Assembly: GCA_033297075.1 (NCBI GenBank)
Contig: MU858088.1
Span: forward strand, 124,001-188,000
From: Rhypophila decipiens
Lineage: Eukaryota > Ascomycota > Sordariomycetes > Sordariales > Naviculisporaceae
Reading direction: 5' to 3'
Length of the DNA: 64,000 nt
The position numbers and the translations under genes were made by a program. Position 1 is the stretch's first letter. The number at the start of each line of letters is the position of its first letter. This document shows positions 47,001 to 59,587 of this stretch, piece by piece. The notes under the pieces are model-generated. The model was not told the DNA's origin and made no database searches. It saw only the letters and a program-made list of their open reading frames with translations.

Positions 47001-50000
47001 ACGTAATACGCCGCCCAGTTAATGCATGTGCTCCCAGATTGTTACTTACCGGTAACCTCCATCAAGGTCAAAGAAATCCACCTATAAATTAAAGTTTGAG
47101 GAAACCGGCGCTCATATTGTAGTGGGTACGAACTTCCCGTGCAGTTGGAGCCTACTATTGAGTGAGGAAAGCACAATTGCCTGGAAAGAATCAGCCGAGA
47201 ATGTTGTGGATTTGGTATCAGGTGGAGGGGCTTGATAGGGAAACCTAATCTGAGCGGGACTGCGCACCTTCACATCAGCCAGCAGACAGGCAGGGTCTTG
47301 CGCAAATCCACTCAGTCCCAACCAAGGCGTCGTCAGAAGCCGGCGGGGAACGTACAGAACCATGGATCCGATCTACAGCCGTGACCTGTGGGATCCTGAC
47401 GCCGGTCTCCATCAGGCACATGGGAATGATCTGAAAGCCATCCGTGGTTAACCCATCAGGCAGTCAGCATCATCCAGAGATCTGACAACTCAACGAGTAC
47501 ATTCCCTCTCTCCGCTGGACGGATCAGGATACCAATCCGGCGATCTCACTGTGGGATGTATGCACCATACCATCAAGACATCAACGGCATCTTGAACCTT
47601 GAACCGATCCACCCACACACAGGCTCCAGGCGTTGAGCGGCCAGGCCCTGCACGGACGAGGGCCGGTGGCGAAATCCGGAGCATGTGGAGGAGATACACT
47701 ACTATCCTACCCATTCGGTGGAGTGATGATGACGTCCAAGTCCCAGAGCAGGTAAGAATTAACCGCCGTTCCCCGCCACAGATCGCTGTCTGATATCAAA
47801 GATTCTGCTCTCTGGTGCCGTAGAAGGCTTCCTCCCGCATGGAGCTGTCCGATCTGATCTACGAACACATACAGGGTTGTCTCGCTTGGCATGATCATGG
47901 GTGAGAATGATGATCGCGCTACCACGATTCAGCCATCGGCTAGAGGGGGTCCTCAAATCCATCATGTTCAGGTTTCCAAGGCCATTGTTCTCATATGTAC
48001 GTATAACAGAACTTGTACATACTTGAACACGGATTTAGACATGAACCCTGAATCTACCATTGTCGTAGACAAACGGGAGGGCTGCAGAATGTTGAGAAGC
48101 AGCCAGTCGGTCGGTTGATCGTTCGATAGAACCGGTAGGTGCCTCCACAACCACCAATGGTCAGACCCCCTCACCATGGCTATCGTCCACGGCGGTAATA
48201 GTGATGTCAGACACACATCTGGCCTTTTGCAAGAGTCGGTAATTACGGGTTCTGCCAAATCAAGGCTCAGCGCGCTTCGGCTAAGGGCTATGGTCGAACT
48301 GAGCGACAAACAGCCCTTATGGTCACTTTCAAACACGTGGCTCATATTCCCACCACACTTCCAAGCCGCTGCTTGCCGTCCGTCCACTCAACTTGTCCCG
48401 TCTTGGAGGCTGAAAAGAGCTGATATAAAGCCCGAAATGGAAATATCGGCCGCCTAAGATTGTTGCAATATCTTCACACCGTCAAACAGCCCGAGGCTTA
48501 ACGAAGACGGTAAGCAAAACGTTCGAGCCTAGGGAAAGGGAAATTAACAGGAGAACAGAAAACACGAGCTCGATCTTTTACCGTCCCAGCCGCCATCTGG
48601 GTTACCGGGTCAAGAGGCACACACTTAACAGACCCAATCGTTTCTCTTATAACTGTCGCGGCGCCTCATCGATGGAGCGGCATTGACTCATAAATGATCA
48701 CCCACCATGACTGATCGAAACAATTGACCCAATAGACCCCAGTAAACTTCGATTTTGCCCAGACGGGAACATGGTTAATGGAAGGAATGGAAGATGCGGG
48801 AAAGGTTCTTTGATTTTTCCTTTCCGGACCAAGGCATGAAACGATCTACGGGGATCGTCGACCATACACGACCTCCGGGTTTTGGAAGGCGGCGGGGGCG
48901 GGGGGAGGTGACGACGGAAGAAAGAAAAAAGGAAGTAAAAGATCGGAGTCGCCGAAGCCCCGTGGAATCGGTTATGGAAGAATCTGAAACGATGATCTTC
49001 TCCCGACTCCTTGGATGAGTTTGTGGAGTCTTCAATTGTGCATGTCTGGAGTTGGCTGCATGGTCGATCCGGAAGATGTGAGAACCAACATGATCGAACG
49101 ATATCTTTATGGAAAGAAACTGTTAAAGGTCAGATTTCAACCACATCGAGGATGTATCATGATTTCTTGAATTACGAATAACCACAAGTTCGTGGTGTTT
49201 GGTTGGCCTGGGACTTTTCATTATCTATTGAAGCAGACGAAATGGCCTGTCCGGAACCAGATTATCAGTTTCACATTTATCCTCAAGATCTGATAGAGCA
49301 TCGATCAGAATTATCAATTATTCAATGTCTTGGCATCGAAAGTGAGCGAAATGAGCCCCCAAAGCGCCGCGTTATTCGCCCTTTGTGGTGCCAGCGATTG
49401 TTTAAACTTTACTATCTGGAACATAAAAGATGAGGTTCAAGATTAAAATCCGGATACTCGGTGCTTCTCCTCAGTGAACCTATTTCATCTTTAGCCAATA
49501 CAGTGAGGTACAATCCGAACTTGAAGCCTGATGTTTCAGTCGTGAGGAAAAATCGTAAAACGTTCAGATTTCTTGCGGCTGAAGTTGACGAAATAAGTCA
49601 GTGGGGTTGGATGTGAATTAAACCGCCGAATAACTAATCTACGATGAAAGCATATAGTAAACCATTGTGAAGGTACTCATCAGTCTCATCTCATCCAACA
49701 TGTCAAACATCAGTGTAAAAACGTACAGTGGCAACTATGGAGATGTCGGTATTGTCATCATCAGATGTGCGTACATCCTTACCGTCACGTAGATGTTCAG
49801 ACAATGGTGCAGATAATTGAACAATATGATCCTCTTTCTCTTTGCGATCTTCACTTTTATACATCAGGAAATAAACAGGGGGAAGGGTCGTGATGAATGA
49901 CACCTCAACATCTCACCTTACCCTGGCTTAGTAACGGGGATCTTGGCACGTCTCTGCAGATTTACTCACCTAACCCTTGGTGTTCGCGGTGCTCCCTAGG

Positions 50001-50978
50001 TAGCTCCCGCTGGATGGTCGGCTTGGTGTGGGTTGCCCTGGGAGCTGGATGCACGCTGAAAACAACCCCCTGAATGCCTGAAAAGGGCGCTATTTTGATG
50101 CAGCTAATGATACTCTATATATGATAATACTGTGACAACAGTGAAATTAAAGAACACGTTCCATTGATCATCTACCAATAAAAGCGATATCTCTCGTCGC
50201 TCGTTGTTTACCAAAATGTGGACTGAAGGCTTTTGGCCAGGGCTGTCGCAGTGCAGAGCTGAAAATCAGGATTGGGTGCAGTATCTTACGGAACTGCAAA
50301 CCCAAACCAAAGAACGTTCTTTGTTAGGTACCTTCTTCAATCCTGTACCGATATACAGTAGAGCATTTCCTCGGACAAGAAAGGAGAACATCAAAATTTC
50401 ATCCAATAGATATAAGATGCTTGATATAGTATAGCCTCCTTATTGTACTTTTCCTATGGCATCAAAGTATTATCTGATATATCTCGACTAGCACACGGGA
50501 CCTTCGGACCTGCATCCATCAGGGGAAGTCTATTGATTAGGTCAGCCGTCCATTGACTTCCACCCCACATCACTGAGCCGCCTGGGATCAACCTCCAAGG
50601 CGATATTTACTCCTACGGACCAGGCAACGCTTGGTTGACGACTCCTTCATCGTTGAAGAGCTACTTTTCGTACTGCGCAGTATATATCACCTTTAGTTTC
50701 TTCATTTTCCTGCTCTGCTGGATCAATTTTAGGTGTTTTATATTGAGCAGCGCCGCGTGTTTATACGGAATTGGCTTGGCAACCAAACCGTTTCTTCTCA
50801 AATTCCCCTTTCTCCCTCCTATCAAGTATCTAAAGGTACCTCATTTACCCCTCGACCACACATCCCATACTCGTCTAGATATCGCAACAAAAATATCGAG
50901 AACCCAACAAAGTCGCAGCCTCATTCTTATCGCATCGCGCACCAAACCGATCAAGGGGCGACAGACACACGCCCAGCC
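41017..50978. other. Ten-kilobase stretch without a supported gene
   Basis: 41017-43250 is pyrimidine-rich on the minus strand with several GT/AG pairs, fitting a long promoter and intron-bearing leader for the RRM gene. From 43.3 to 50.6 kb I see only short, unrelated open frames on both strands, low-complexity patches and AT-rich blocks (46.3-47.1 and 49.1-50.5 kb). I recognise no transposon, tRNA or rRNA. 50600-50978 is the CT-rich promoter and leader of ECM29. Confidence 0.45.
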
Positions 50979-53900
50979 ATGTCGACCGAGCAAAGGGAGC
51001 TTAACCTGGTGGAGAAGGTTGACTTCAAGATCCTGGCCGTGGCAAACAATGAACAGAAACTGCAGGACCTCTTGAAGGTCTATCTCGCCCCTTTGCTGCT
51101 CAAGTTAGCCAGCGAACATGCTTCAGTCAGGAACAAGGTGGGTTGATATTTGACATGATATAGCGTGGACATGGACAAACCTGCTGACTTGATGCGCATA
51201 GACCATGGAAGCGTGCCAAAGGATCCCAACTTTTATACAAGCACCAGGGTGGGTTATCCAAGCCTCTTCCTCCGAGAAACTGAACTGACGCTTCAACACA
51301 GGATTATACTCCCCGTCGAGGCCCTCCTGGCTCAATACAAGAGCCAGTCCTCACCTCTAGTCAGGCATTTTGACCTGATGTTCATCCAACACAGCGTTGG
51401 CCGCCTAGACGACTATGAGCGCCGGCAACTTATCCCAAAGGCGATCAAGGGAATTGCCTCCGACACCAGTCCCTCCAAGCCCAAGTTCTTCAACTTCTTC
51501 CTCCGCCTCTTGCAGGATCTCAAGCCGCCGCCCCGCGGCAGCAAAGAAGACGAGTCCCTCCGCGAGGCCATGTCTCTTCCGGACCCCAAGGACGCCAGCT
51601 TCATTGCAGAGTGGCTCGGCAAACTTTTCCTCCTCAAGCCAAACGTTCCCGGCGCAGCGACATCACCCGGGCTGACCGAGGCGGATGTGGCCTTCTTGAC
51701 GCTGTCCAACAAGCGAGAGACTTGGTCACCGGCGGATAAGGGGCTGAACTTGCCCGAGACTCGCATCAAAGCCCTGCAATTTCTCGCGAGCGGAGCGTTT
51801 ACCGATGACGAGAAATTTATGCCTGCTCTGTACGCCGCGAGCAGTACAGATTTCCGGCTCTCTGAACTTGGTGAGGATATCCTCAAGCGAAGCACGGTGT
51901 CCCTCGAGGACAAGGACTTGGTGAAGAAGCTGTTCGCCGCACATCGAGTTCTGTCGCCGCCGTATCGGATACGTATCCTGAACCTGTTGAGCAAGTCCCA
52001 GGTCTCAACAATGTTCAAGGAGGAGATCCTTGACATCTTTAAGCAGAATGTCATCAACAGTCTGCGGGGCAGTGGCGGCGGTGGTGACGAAATGGACATT
52101 GATGGTGGCGCTGGAGCCCCACCAAACACCAAAGCCAAATCCGGTCTGGAGCTGACCAAAGTCCATCGCGCCACATTCCAGTACATCAACTGGGTGGCTC
52201 GGGTGGGACCCATCAACGGGGACGAGCAATTCGCCCAACTTGGTCTTCTGCTTGTGTCGTTGCTGATGGACTTTATCGAGTCCCAAGGCTGGCCGAGACC
52301 TACTGCTAGTAGCAAGGAAGGCGGCGGCTTGTCTGCGGACGAGGTCAAGCTCCGCTCCGGGGCGTACGAGATGATTGGCATCTTGGCCAAGAGCACCGAG
52401 TCCATGCCGCCTGATGAGCGACTTGGATTGTCCAGGTGGCTGTTCCGGTCCTTGTCGGAGGATCCGACCTCAGAGGCCATCTTTAACATCGAGGGCGTCT
52501 TGTCGAGTTTCTCGTCCATGATGAAAGGTCCGAGTGACGAGCAGGTCAAGAGTCAGCTGAGGGCCCTGCTTTTGACCTACATGATGGTGGGCGAGGGCGG
52601 TGATCAGCCACTCCTGAAGCAGCTGCACCGGCAGGAAGCTGGAGCCGAGGAGGGCGAGTTTGTCGTCGTCAGAAGTGTCCGGCATGCCGCGACCAGGTGG
52701 GCGAACAACTGCCTGCCTTTCTCGGATGTCCTGGCGCGCTGGATCGACATCCTTGCCCTGGCCGGGCGGCGCGATGAGCGGAGCGATGTCCTGGAAGAGG
52801 GACAAAAGGGGCTGGACCCCTGGACGTACTACGCCCACGACGAAAAGGCGACAGTGGAGCTGCCAAGTTGGCAGGAGATGGTGGACTTGTTCTTCAAGAA
52901 GAACATTCCGTCTTCTGTGCTGCACAATTTTAGATCTGGCAGCGCAATGGAGATTGACGGCAAGAGCGCCGTCTTTACCAACTTCCAGGGCGACGTGCTG
53001 AGGGCATTCCCAAAGGCCCTCAAGTACTGCGCCGAAGTCTTGTTCCTCACGGCGCTGAAAGACAGCTTCAAGTTCGAGCCCCAATGGGAGATGCAGCTGA
53101 GTACCTTGGTCCACTCGAACATGGCTACTCGCCGGTTCTTGCGCGAGTATCTCAGCAGCAACGCCGCGGATAGCTACGAGGCAACTTATGCGCTCCTCTC
53201 GGCCGCCTTCGAGGGGATGGTCCTGGACGACGACACCATCGATGCCGAGTGGCGCGTGAACTGCGCCAATGTATTTGTCGACGTCGCGTCGTTTGTCCCC
53301 AAGATGATCTTGCAACCGTTCATACGGCGCTGGGAGGAGCTGATCACGCTGGTCTGCGATGACAAGAAGGAGATGCGCCATCTGGGCGCGGTGGCTTTGG
53401 GTATCATTGGCGCACACCCGGGGAACTCTGATGAGGATTTTAAGAAGATCATGGATTCGCTCGCAAGCATCGCCAATGGATTCCACTACGGAGCAGTTGG
53501 GTCCAAGCTCAATGCCGTGGAGGGTGCATTCTTAGGATTGGGCTATTTGTGCTCTAGGAGGGTTCACTATGGTCTCGCCGTCCCAGATAGCGCCGTTGGC
53601 GTACGCGATGTGCTGCCGACTCTGAAGACTGCTTCCAACAAGGGCTTGTCGACTCAAGAGGCGCTCTTTGAGGCCTACTCCCAGCTTTGGACTACTACGA
53701 TTTACGAGATGCCCGGCTCGGGGAGTTATGAGACTGACTTCATCGGTCCCCTTGTGGCTCAAGCCAAGAAAGGAAACGAAAAGGCCATCAGGGCACTGGG
53801 CTTCCTGGCCATGTCGCTCGAGGTTAAGGACGAGAGCGACGAACAGGACATCGGCCTTGTCATCCTCCAGGGTATACTGCTCAACCTCTTTTCGCTCTAC

Positions 53901-56855
53901 GAGATCAAGCAGGCTGAAGTCCACTTTGCTGTGGGCGAGGCCATTGCCGCGGCGATTGCGTGCTGGGACGCCGAGGCTGTTCTTCTCATCCTGGATGTTG
54001 AAAGCCAACCCCAGCCGGCCAGCCAGAACCACAAGCGACCTACGGCCATCAAGGATGTGCTTGACAAGTTGCTGACTGACTGCAAGACGACCAAGCCATC
54101 CCTTCTCAAGGCGTCGGGCATCTGGCTGTTCTGTATCATCCAGCATTGCTCCCATCTTGAAGAGGTCCAGTCGAGACTCAGGGAGTGCCAGGTTGCATTC
54201 ACGAGGCTTCTAGGAGCAAGAGATGAGCTCGTGCAGGAAACAGCATCGAGAGGTCTCGGGCTCGTGTACGAGAAGGGAGACCCCGAGCTGAAAGACCAAC
54301 TTGTCAAAGATCTCGTGGCCTCCTTTACGGGAACCGGGCCGAAGCTCAAAGTCGAGGCCGAGACGGAGCTATTCGACGACGGTGCGCTCCCCACGGGCGA
54401 AGGCAAGTCTATCACTTCCTACAAAGACATTCTCAGCCTGGCCAGCGAGGTCGGCGACCAAAGCCTCGTCTACAAGTTCATGTCACTCGCCACCAACGCT
54501 GCCACCTGGTCCACGCGCTCCGCATTCGGCCGCTTTGGGCTGAGCAACATCCTCTCCGAGGGGGAAGTCGACCCCAAGCTCTACCCGAAACTCTACCGCT
54601 ACCGTTTCGACCCCAACCCCAATGTCCAAAAGTCCATGAACGACATCTGGAAGGCCCTCGTCAAGGATTCCAACGCCGTGCTGGAGGAGCATTTCGACGC
54701 CATCATCCGGGATCTGTTGAAGAGCGTTCTTGGCAAAGAATGGAGAGTCCGCGAGGCCAGCTGCGCCGCCATCGGGGACCTGCTCGGTGGACGACCTTTC
54801 CAGAAGTACGAAAAGTACTACAGCGAGATCTGGGCGGCCGCACTCAAAGTGCTGGACGACGTCAAGGGCACGGTCCGTAAGGCGGCCTTGCATCTTTGCA
54901 TTGGCCTAACAACCACCCTGGAGCGCCAACTGACAGAGTCTGGGTCTTCAACAGCGTCCGCGACAGCCATGATGAACGAAGCCCTCCCATTCTTGATGTC
55001 CGACAACGGCATGGGGAGCGGTGTGGAGGACGTGAAGCTCTTTGCTACAGTCACCGTGATCAAGCTTTGCAAGAAAGGCGGCAAGTCAATGAAGCCGTAT
55101 ATTGCACAGATGGTGTCCCGTCTCCTGGCCATCCTCAGCACGCTGGAACCAGACGCCCTCAACTACCATTACCAGCGAATGGGGGATGAGGTCAAGGAGC
55201 GGATCGACAAGGCGAGGACGGCGGCGGTGACAGCTTCGCCTCTTATGGAGGCCATCGAGAGCCTGCTGCGCAGCGCCGACCAAGAGGTCATGGCGGCGCT
55301 GGCGCCCAGGCTGGAGGAGGCCATCAAGGCCGCCCTCGGCCTCCATACCAAGATCGGATGCGGCCGTGTCCTGTCGACGCTCGCGACCGGGCATACCAAT
55401 GACTTCCGCCCTTATGCGGGCAGGTTTCTCCAGCTGATGGAGAAGCAGCTCCTCGATCGTAACGACGAGGTGAGTCAGGGGTATGCCCGGGCCGCGGCCT
55501 ACGTCATCCGTGCGGCCCCCGACGAGGACCAGCTCAGGTTTGTGGCGAGGCTCCGCAAGCTGTACCTGACTTCCGAGGATGAAGCCCGGCGTCAGAAGGT
55601 GGCCGATGCTGTCCTGGCCATGTCCAAAGTCTCATCAGACTACTTTACGGCACTTGAAAGCCAGCTTTTGCCCTTGGCATATCTTGCCAAGCACAGTTCG
55701 GACGAGTCTGTCCGTAAGGCGTGTGAAGAAGTCTGGGGCGATCATGCCGGTAGCGAGATGAGCGTCACGCGGTACATTCCCGAGGTTGTGGAGCTGGTCA
55801 AGGAGGCAATGGGCACAGCACAATGGGCACTTCGTCATAGCTCGGCGTTTACCATTTCTGATGCCGTTGCTGCCGTCCTCGCGTCCAACACCCTTTCTGG
55901 CACTGCCGATCTTACGAATCTTGAAAAGCTGTGGCCGGAATACGAGAAGGCCCTGGCCATGAAGACTTTTGAGGGCAAGGAGAAGCTCCTGGAGACGTTT
56001 CCTGATTTTGTGGCCAAGACGAAGGCTCTTTGGGAAAGCACCGGCGATAAGCAGAAGCAGGGCTTTGCCGAGCTGCTCAAGAAGATTGCCATTCGCGAGG
56101 CCAAGAGGAATAACGCCGACTACCGTCCTCATGCTTTCCGTTGCCTTTGGAAATTCGCAGCTGTTCGAGATGATCTGGATATGCTGGGTGATATCGTCGA
56201 TGTCGTCAGCGAGTATCTTGACATTACCGGCGACAAGATGGATATCGACGATGATGACAACAAGGCCAGCAAGAAAGAGACTTTCAACAAATCTCGGGGC
56301 ATGGACGCCAAGACCTTGACCGTCTGGGCTGCCATGGAGGCTGTGGCTAAGGGGTATAATCGGGCTGGAATGAAGAAAAATCCGCTGGCCGAGTTGGCAG
56401 AGGTCGTCGAGGCCTTTGAGCGTGTCCGCGGGTTCAAGGGTACTTTGAAGGGAAAGGAATGGTGGGGAGCAGAGGACAAGCCCTTCATTGCACTTGAGCC
56501 TTTTGACATCATCAGACGAGTCTACTGGTATGATTGCGCTGAGGGTATTATGAAGGATGCTGTAGCTGGCCTGACTTCGGATGGTGATGAGGCAGGTCCG
56601 GCTGGAGATGTCGGTGTTTTGGGCTGGTTCTTGGCTACGCTGGACCTCGATAAGCCTGATATGGGCATTGAGGAGGTGCGTTTGGCCAGGGTCAGAGCTA
56701 CCATGGCGGTTGTCAAGGTTACCAAAGCAGTCAAAGGCGTTGATGGGGAGTTGTTGACCAAGGTTGGAGAGTTCGTGGAGAAGGCGCTTGGTGAGGAGCG
56801 CTCGCTCGTTGTACAGGGCAAGTGGAAGGACGTTTTGGGGGCTCTTAAGGGCTGA
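50979..56855 (+). CDS. ECM29: Proteasome adaptor/scaffold Ecm29
   Basis: Three exons (50979-51137, 51202-51248, 51302-56855) encode 1919 residues. The 64-bp and 53-bp introns flank a 47-bp micro-exon (TMEACQRIPTFIQAP), and splicing restores the typical N-terminus NK-TMEACQRIPTFIQAP-GIILPVEALL. Ecm29 is a HEAT-repeat protein that binds the 26S proteasome, tethers core and regulatory particles and acts in quality control and stress remodelling. Visible family segments include RHFDLMFIQHSVGRL and ASRGLGLVYEKGD, and repeated helical pairs run through the whole length (for example WRVREASCAAIGDLLGGRPF). Length is close to fungal Ecm29 (around 1850-1950). Acidic insertions (GGGGDEMDIDGG near residue 370; DKMDIDDDD near 1750) are the sort of linkers seen in fungal versions. 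The start ATG (GCCATGTCG) follows a CT-rich leader. Confidence 0.95.
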
Positions 56856-56891
56856 TACTTCTTTATGATGACATATGCTATCGGAAAGAGG

Positions 56892-56937
56892 TTCGAAGGT
56901 CATGCTCGAAGGTCATGCTCGAAGGTCATGCTCGAAT
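56892..56937. repeat. 13-bp tandem repeat in the ECM29 3' flank
   Basis: Three perfect units of TCGAAGGTCATGC plus a partial fourth start 37 bases after the ECM29 stop codon, so they probably lie in its 3' UTR. Confidence 0.9.
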
Positions 56938-57891
56938 GTTTCCAAATTTTTCTTTTCGTCGTCTCGTATCATTTCAGTGGTAATGGGAGTCTTATAGGCG
57001 TTATAGTAAGCGAGCAATCCCGCGCCGTACCGTGTGCAATTATCCGTTCACAAGTGGAATAATTACAGAATCATACATTCCATATCATAATGGTTGAAAC
57101 TCACTCCATAACTGATGCTTCTGTGAATTTACATACAGGTAAGATCTTGTCATTTTTGAACAAACATGCCAGCGTCTCGCCAGTATCTCGGCCAGGGGTT
57201 GTGCTGTACCATACGGCATGTGTCAGGATATCATTACCTTACCTCTCAGCAGCTCTTCTGTCAGTGACAAGACCCACTCTGTGACCATGATAGCTCATTC
57301 CTCACTGCCCTTGTACGTACCCCCGGCGGCCGTTTTCAATTTAACCCGTGGTTACATAAGCATTGCCCCGCGTTGCGCCTGGAGAGTTTGTTCGGGCGGC
57401 AGGCGCGTGTTCGGGTCTTGCGTCACAATTCACAACCTAGCACAGCTGGAGAAGGACTGAAGGAGCAACCTTCCCAAGCACAGCAGTTTGGAGCCACCGA
57501 CTGGAGCTTTGCACAAACCATCTCCTTTCTTCGCCCTTTTTGACTTTCAACAGCTTTATTTTCTTCCATCCCAAAGTTTGGGAAAAGTTCCACTCCGCCA
57601 TTTCAAACTGTTTGCCCGCTATTAAATCATCTCTTCTGATCCCAGATCGCTTTTCTTCCGAGCCCAATCCCCGCGACAACGACTGGTCAAACCTGAACCC
57701 ACCCGAGTTTGCCTTACCCCGTAGACCACAATTTTCTTCTGACAGCTCAAGACAGCACGCCAGCTCTATCTGGCACCGGCGTCTCTTCGAACGTTTTCTT
57801 CGATATCACAGCCATTGCCGCTTCCGTCTGCCAGAACCGTCCCTCCAACTTCGCCACCGGTTGATCGCTACCACTGCTGCCAGTCGCCGTC
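56938..57891. other. Intergenic; promoter of the UBX gene
   Basis: Tandem same-strand intergenic region of about one kilobase. CT-rich sequence from 57500 is a probable leader. No gene seen. Confidence 0.5.
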
Positions 57892-59587
57892 ATGGCCTCA
57901 GACGACCAAGTCGCGGAATTCGTGGGCATCACAAATGCCAGCGAAAATGCCGCCCGCAGAATAATCGACATGTGCAGTGGCGACGTCGAACAGAGCGTCA
58001 TGCTCTGGTTTGCCGACGAAGACCTTCAACGAACCCTCTCTATGCCAGAGACAGCGACCGCAGCCAGCTCGAGCACAAGCGCCGCAGCTCCTGCCGGACC
58101 AAGTAGACAGGCGCGCCGCCAAGCTGCCCGCCAGATCGGGCGCGAAGACGCACAGGGTGTCATTCACATTGACTCGGATGACGGAGATGTCGATATGACC
58201 GACCTCGAAGGCTCTGATGACGAGGACGACGGCGTGGCCTCTGTTGCCCGGAGAGCTCAGGAGGAAGAGGACGCAGCCGTGGCGCGGAGAATGCAGGAGG
58301 AGCTCTACGGCAATGCTCAAGCTGTTGACGAAGACGGCGTTCGTGCACCCCTGGCTCGCACGACGGAGACTCTGGTTGACCCCGTCTATGCGGGCTTTGG
58401 AGGCGAAGAGATTTTGAATCGGATGAGTAGGACGCAGCGGGCACAGAGTATGTATTGGTTCTTCGCCAGCTATCCATCACTTGGCTAACATTGATGTTAC
58501 AGATCGGGGCAACCCTTTCATGCCGTCCATCTGGCGCGATGATTCCTCCGGCCCGGCAGGTGGCGAGGCATCAACGTCGGAACAAAGCAGTAGGGCGCAA
58601 CGTCTTCATGATTTGTTCAATCCTCCACGTTCCTACATCTGGGACGGCACTCTCGAGGAGGCACGAGACGAGGGCAAGCAACAGAAGAAGTGGATTATGG
58701 CCAATCTGCAGGACATGTCAATCTTTCAGTGCCAAGCCCTCAACAGGGATCATTGGAAGAACGAAGCGATTGTTGATCTCATCAACGAGAATTTCATTTT
58801 CCTTCAGTATGATAAAAACGACCCATCGTCGATGCAGTTTATCAATCTCTACTTCCCCGACCGACGTCACGAGAACCCGGACACGTATCCTTACGTCGCA
58901 ATCATCGACCCTAGGACGGGTGGTAAAGAGAAGGAGTGGAGTGGCAAATCTTTTCCTGATGTCAACGACTTCCTTGTGGCCGTGTCCGACTTTCTCGACC
59001 GTTATAGCCTGGACCCTAAGAAGAAGAATCCCGTGTCTACTGAGAAGCCGAAGCGTGTAATTGATGTGGACCGGATGACGGAGGCGGAGCAACTCGAGTT
59101 GGCCATGAAGAACAGTTTGGTGGCTAACGGCAATGCTGGGCAGCCAAGCAACGCTGAACAGCCAAGCAGCAGCTATTTCGAACACCCCACCTCTGAGAAG
59201 GACAGGGATAAGGTCACCTGGTCAGATAAGGAGAATGACCAGAGTGTCCCTGTTCACGAGGCTACATCATCTTCGCAGCTGTCACCCTTCCAGAGAATCC
59301 CATCTGATCGCCCGCATACCGAACCACCCAACGACCCATCCTCCACTACCAGGCTGCAGGTTAGGAATCCACCGGCCCGAATCATTCGCCGGTTCCGCCT
59401 GGATGATCCTGTATCGAGGATATACGAGTGGCTCAAAGCTGAGCCTCTACCTGGCAAAGAAGATGTTGAGTTTGAACTCAAGTCGGTGGGCCAGGGTGAT
59501 CTGATCGAGCATCTGGACAAAACCATCAAAGAGGCAGGCTTGGCTAATGGCACCGTGATGATTGAGTTCATCGAAGAAGACGCCTGA
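57892..59587 (+). CDS. UBA-UAS-UIM-UBX protein, Ubx5/UBXN7-like Cdc48 cofactor
   Basis: Two exons (57892-58447, 58503-59587; 55-bp intron GTATGT...TTACAG with a GCTAAC branch point) encode 546 residues. Domain order: UBA-like helical bundle at residues about 5-45 (VAEFVGITNASENAARRII); an acidic linker with DSDDGDVDM; a UAS thioredoxin-like domain at about 215-355 (KKWIMANLQD, FIFLQYDKND); a ubiquitin-interacting motif near 380-395 (AEQLELAMKNSL); a Ser/Pro-rich linker; and a UBX domain at about 470-546. This is the UBXD7/Ubx5 architecture, which links ubiquitylated substrates and cullin ligases to the Cdc48/p97 ATPase in cytosol and nucleus. The UBX domain here lacks an evident Phe-Pro-Arg loop motif. 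It lies downstream of ECM29 on the same strand as an independent unit. Confidence 0.92.

Noticed and set aside
47707..47965. ILTHDHA motif on the minus strand, resembling a metallo-beta-lactamase metal site
   Set aside because: The residues around it do not continue into the GLDDLR-type or HADH context, and neighbouring frames break quickly; I judge it chance or too decayed to call.
52470..53486. 338-codon open frame antisense to ECM29 (and similar frames at 51413-52549 and 55635-56903)
   Set aside because: Antisense shadows of a long, GC-biased coding exon; no domains.
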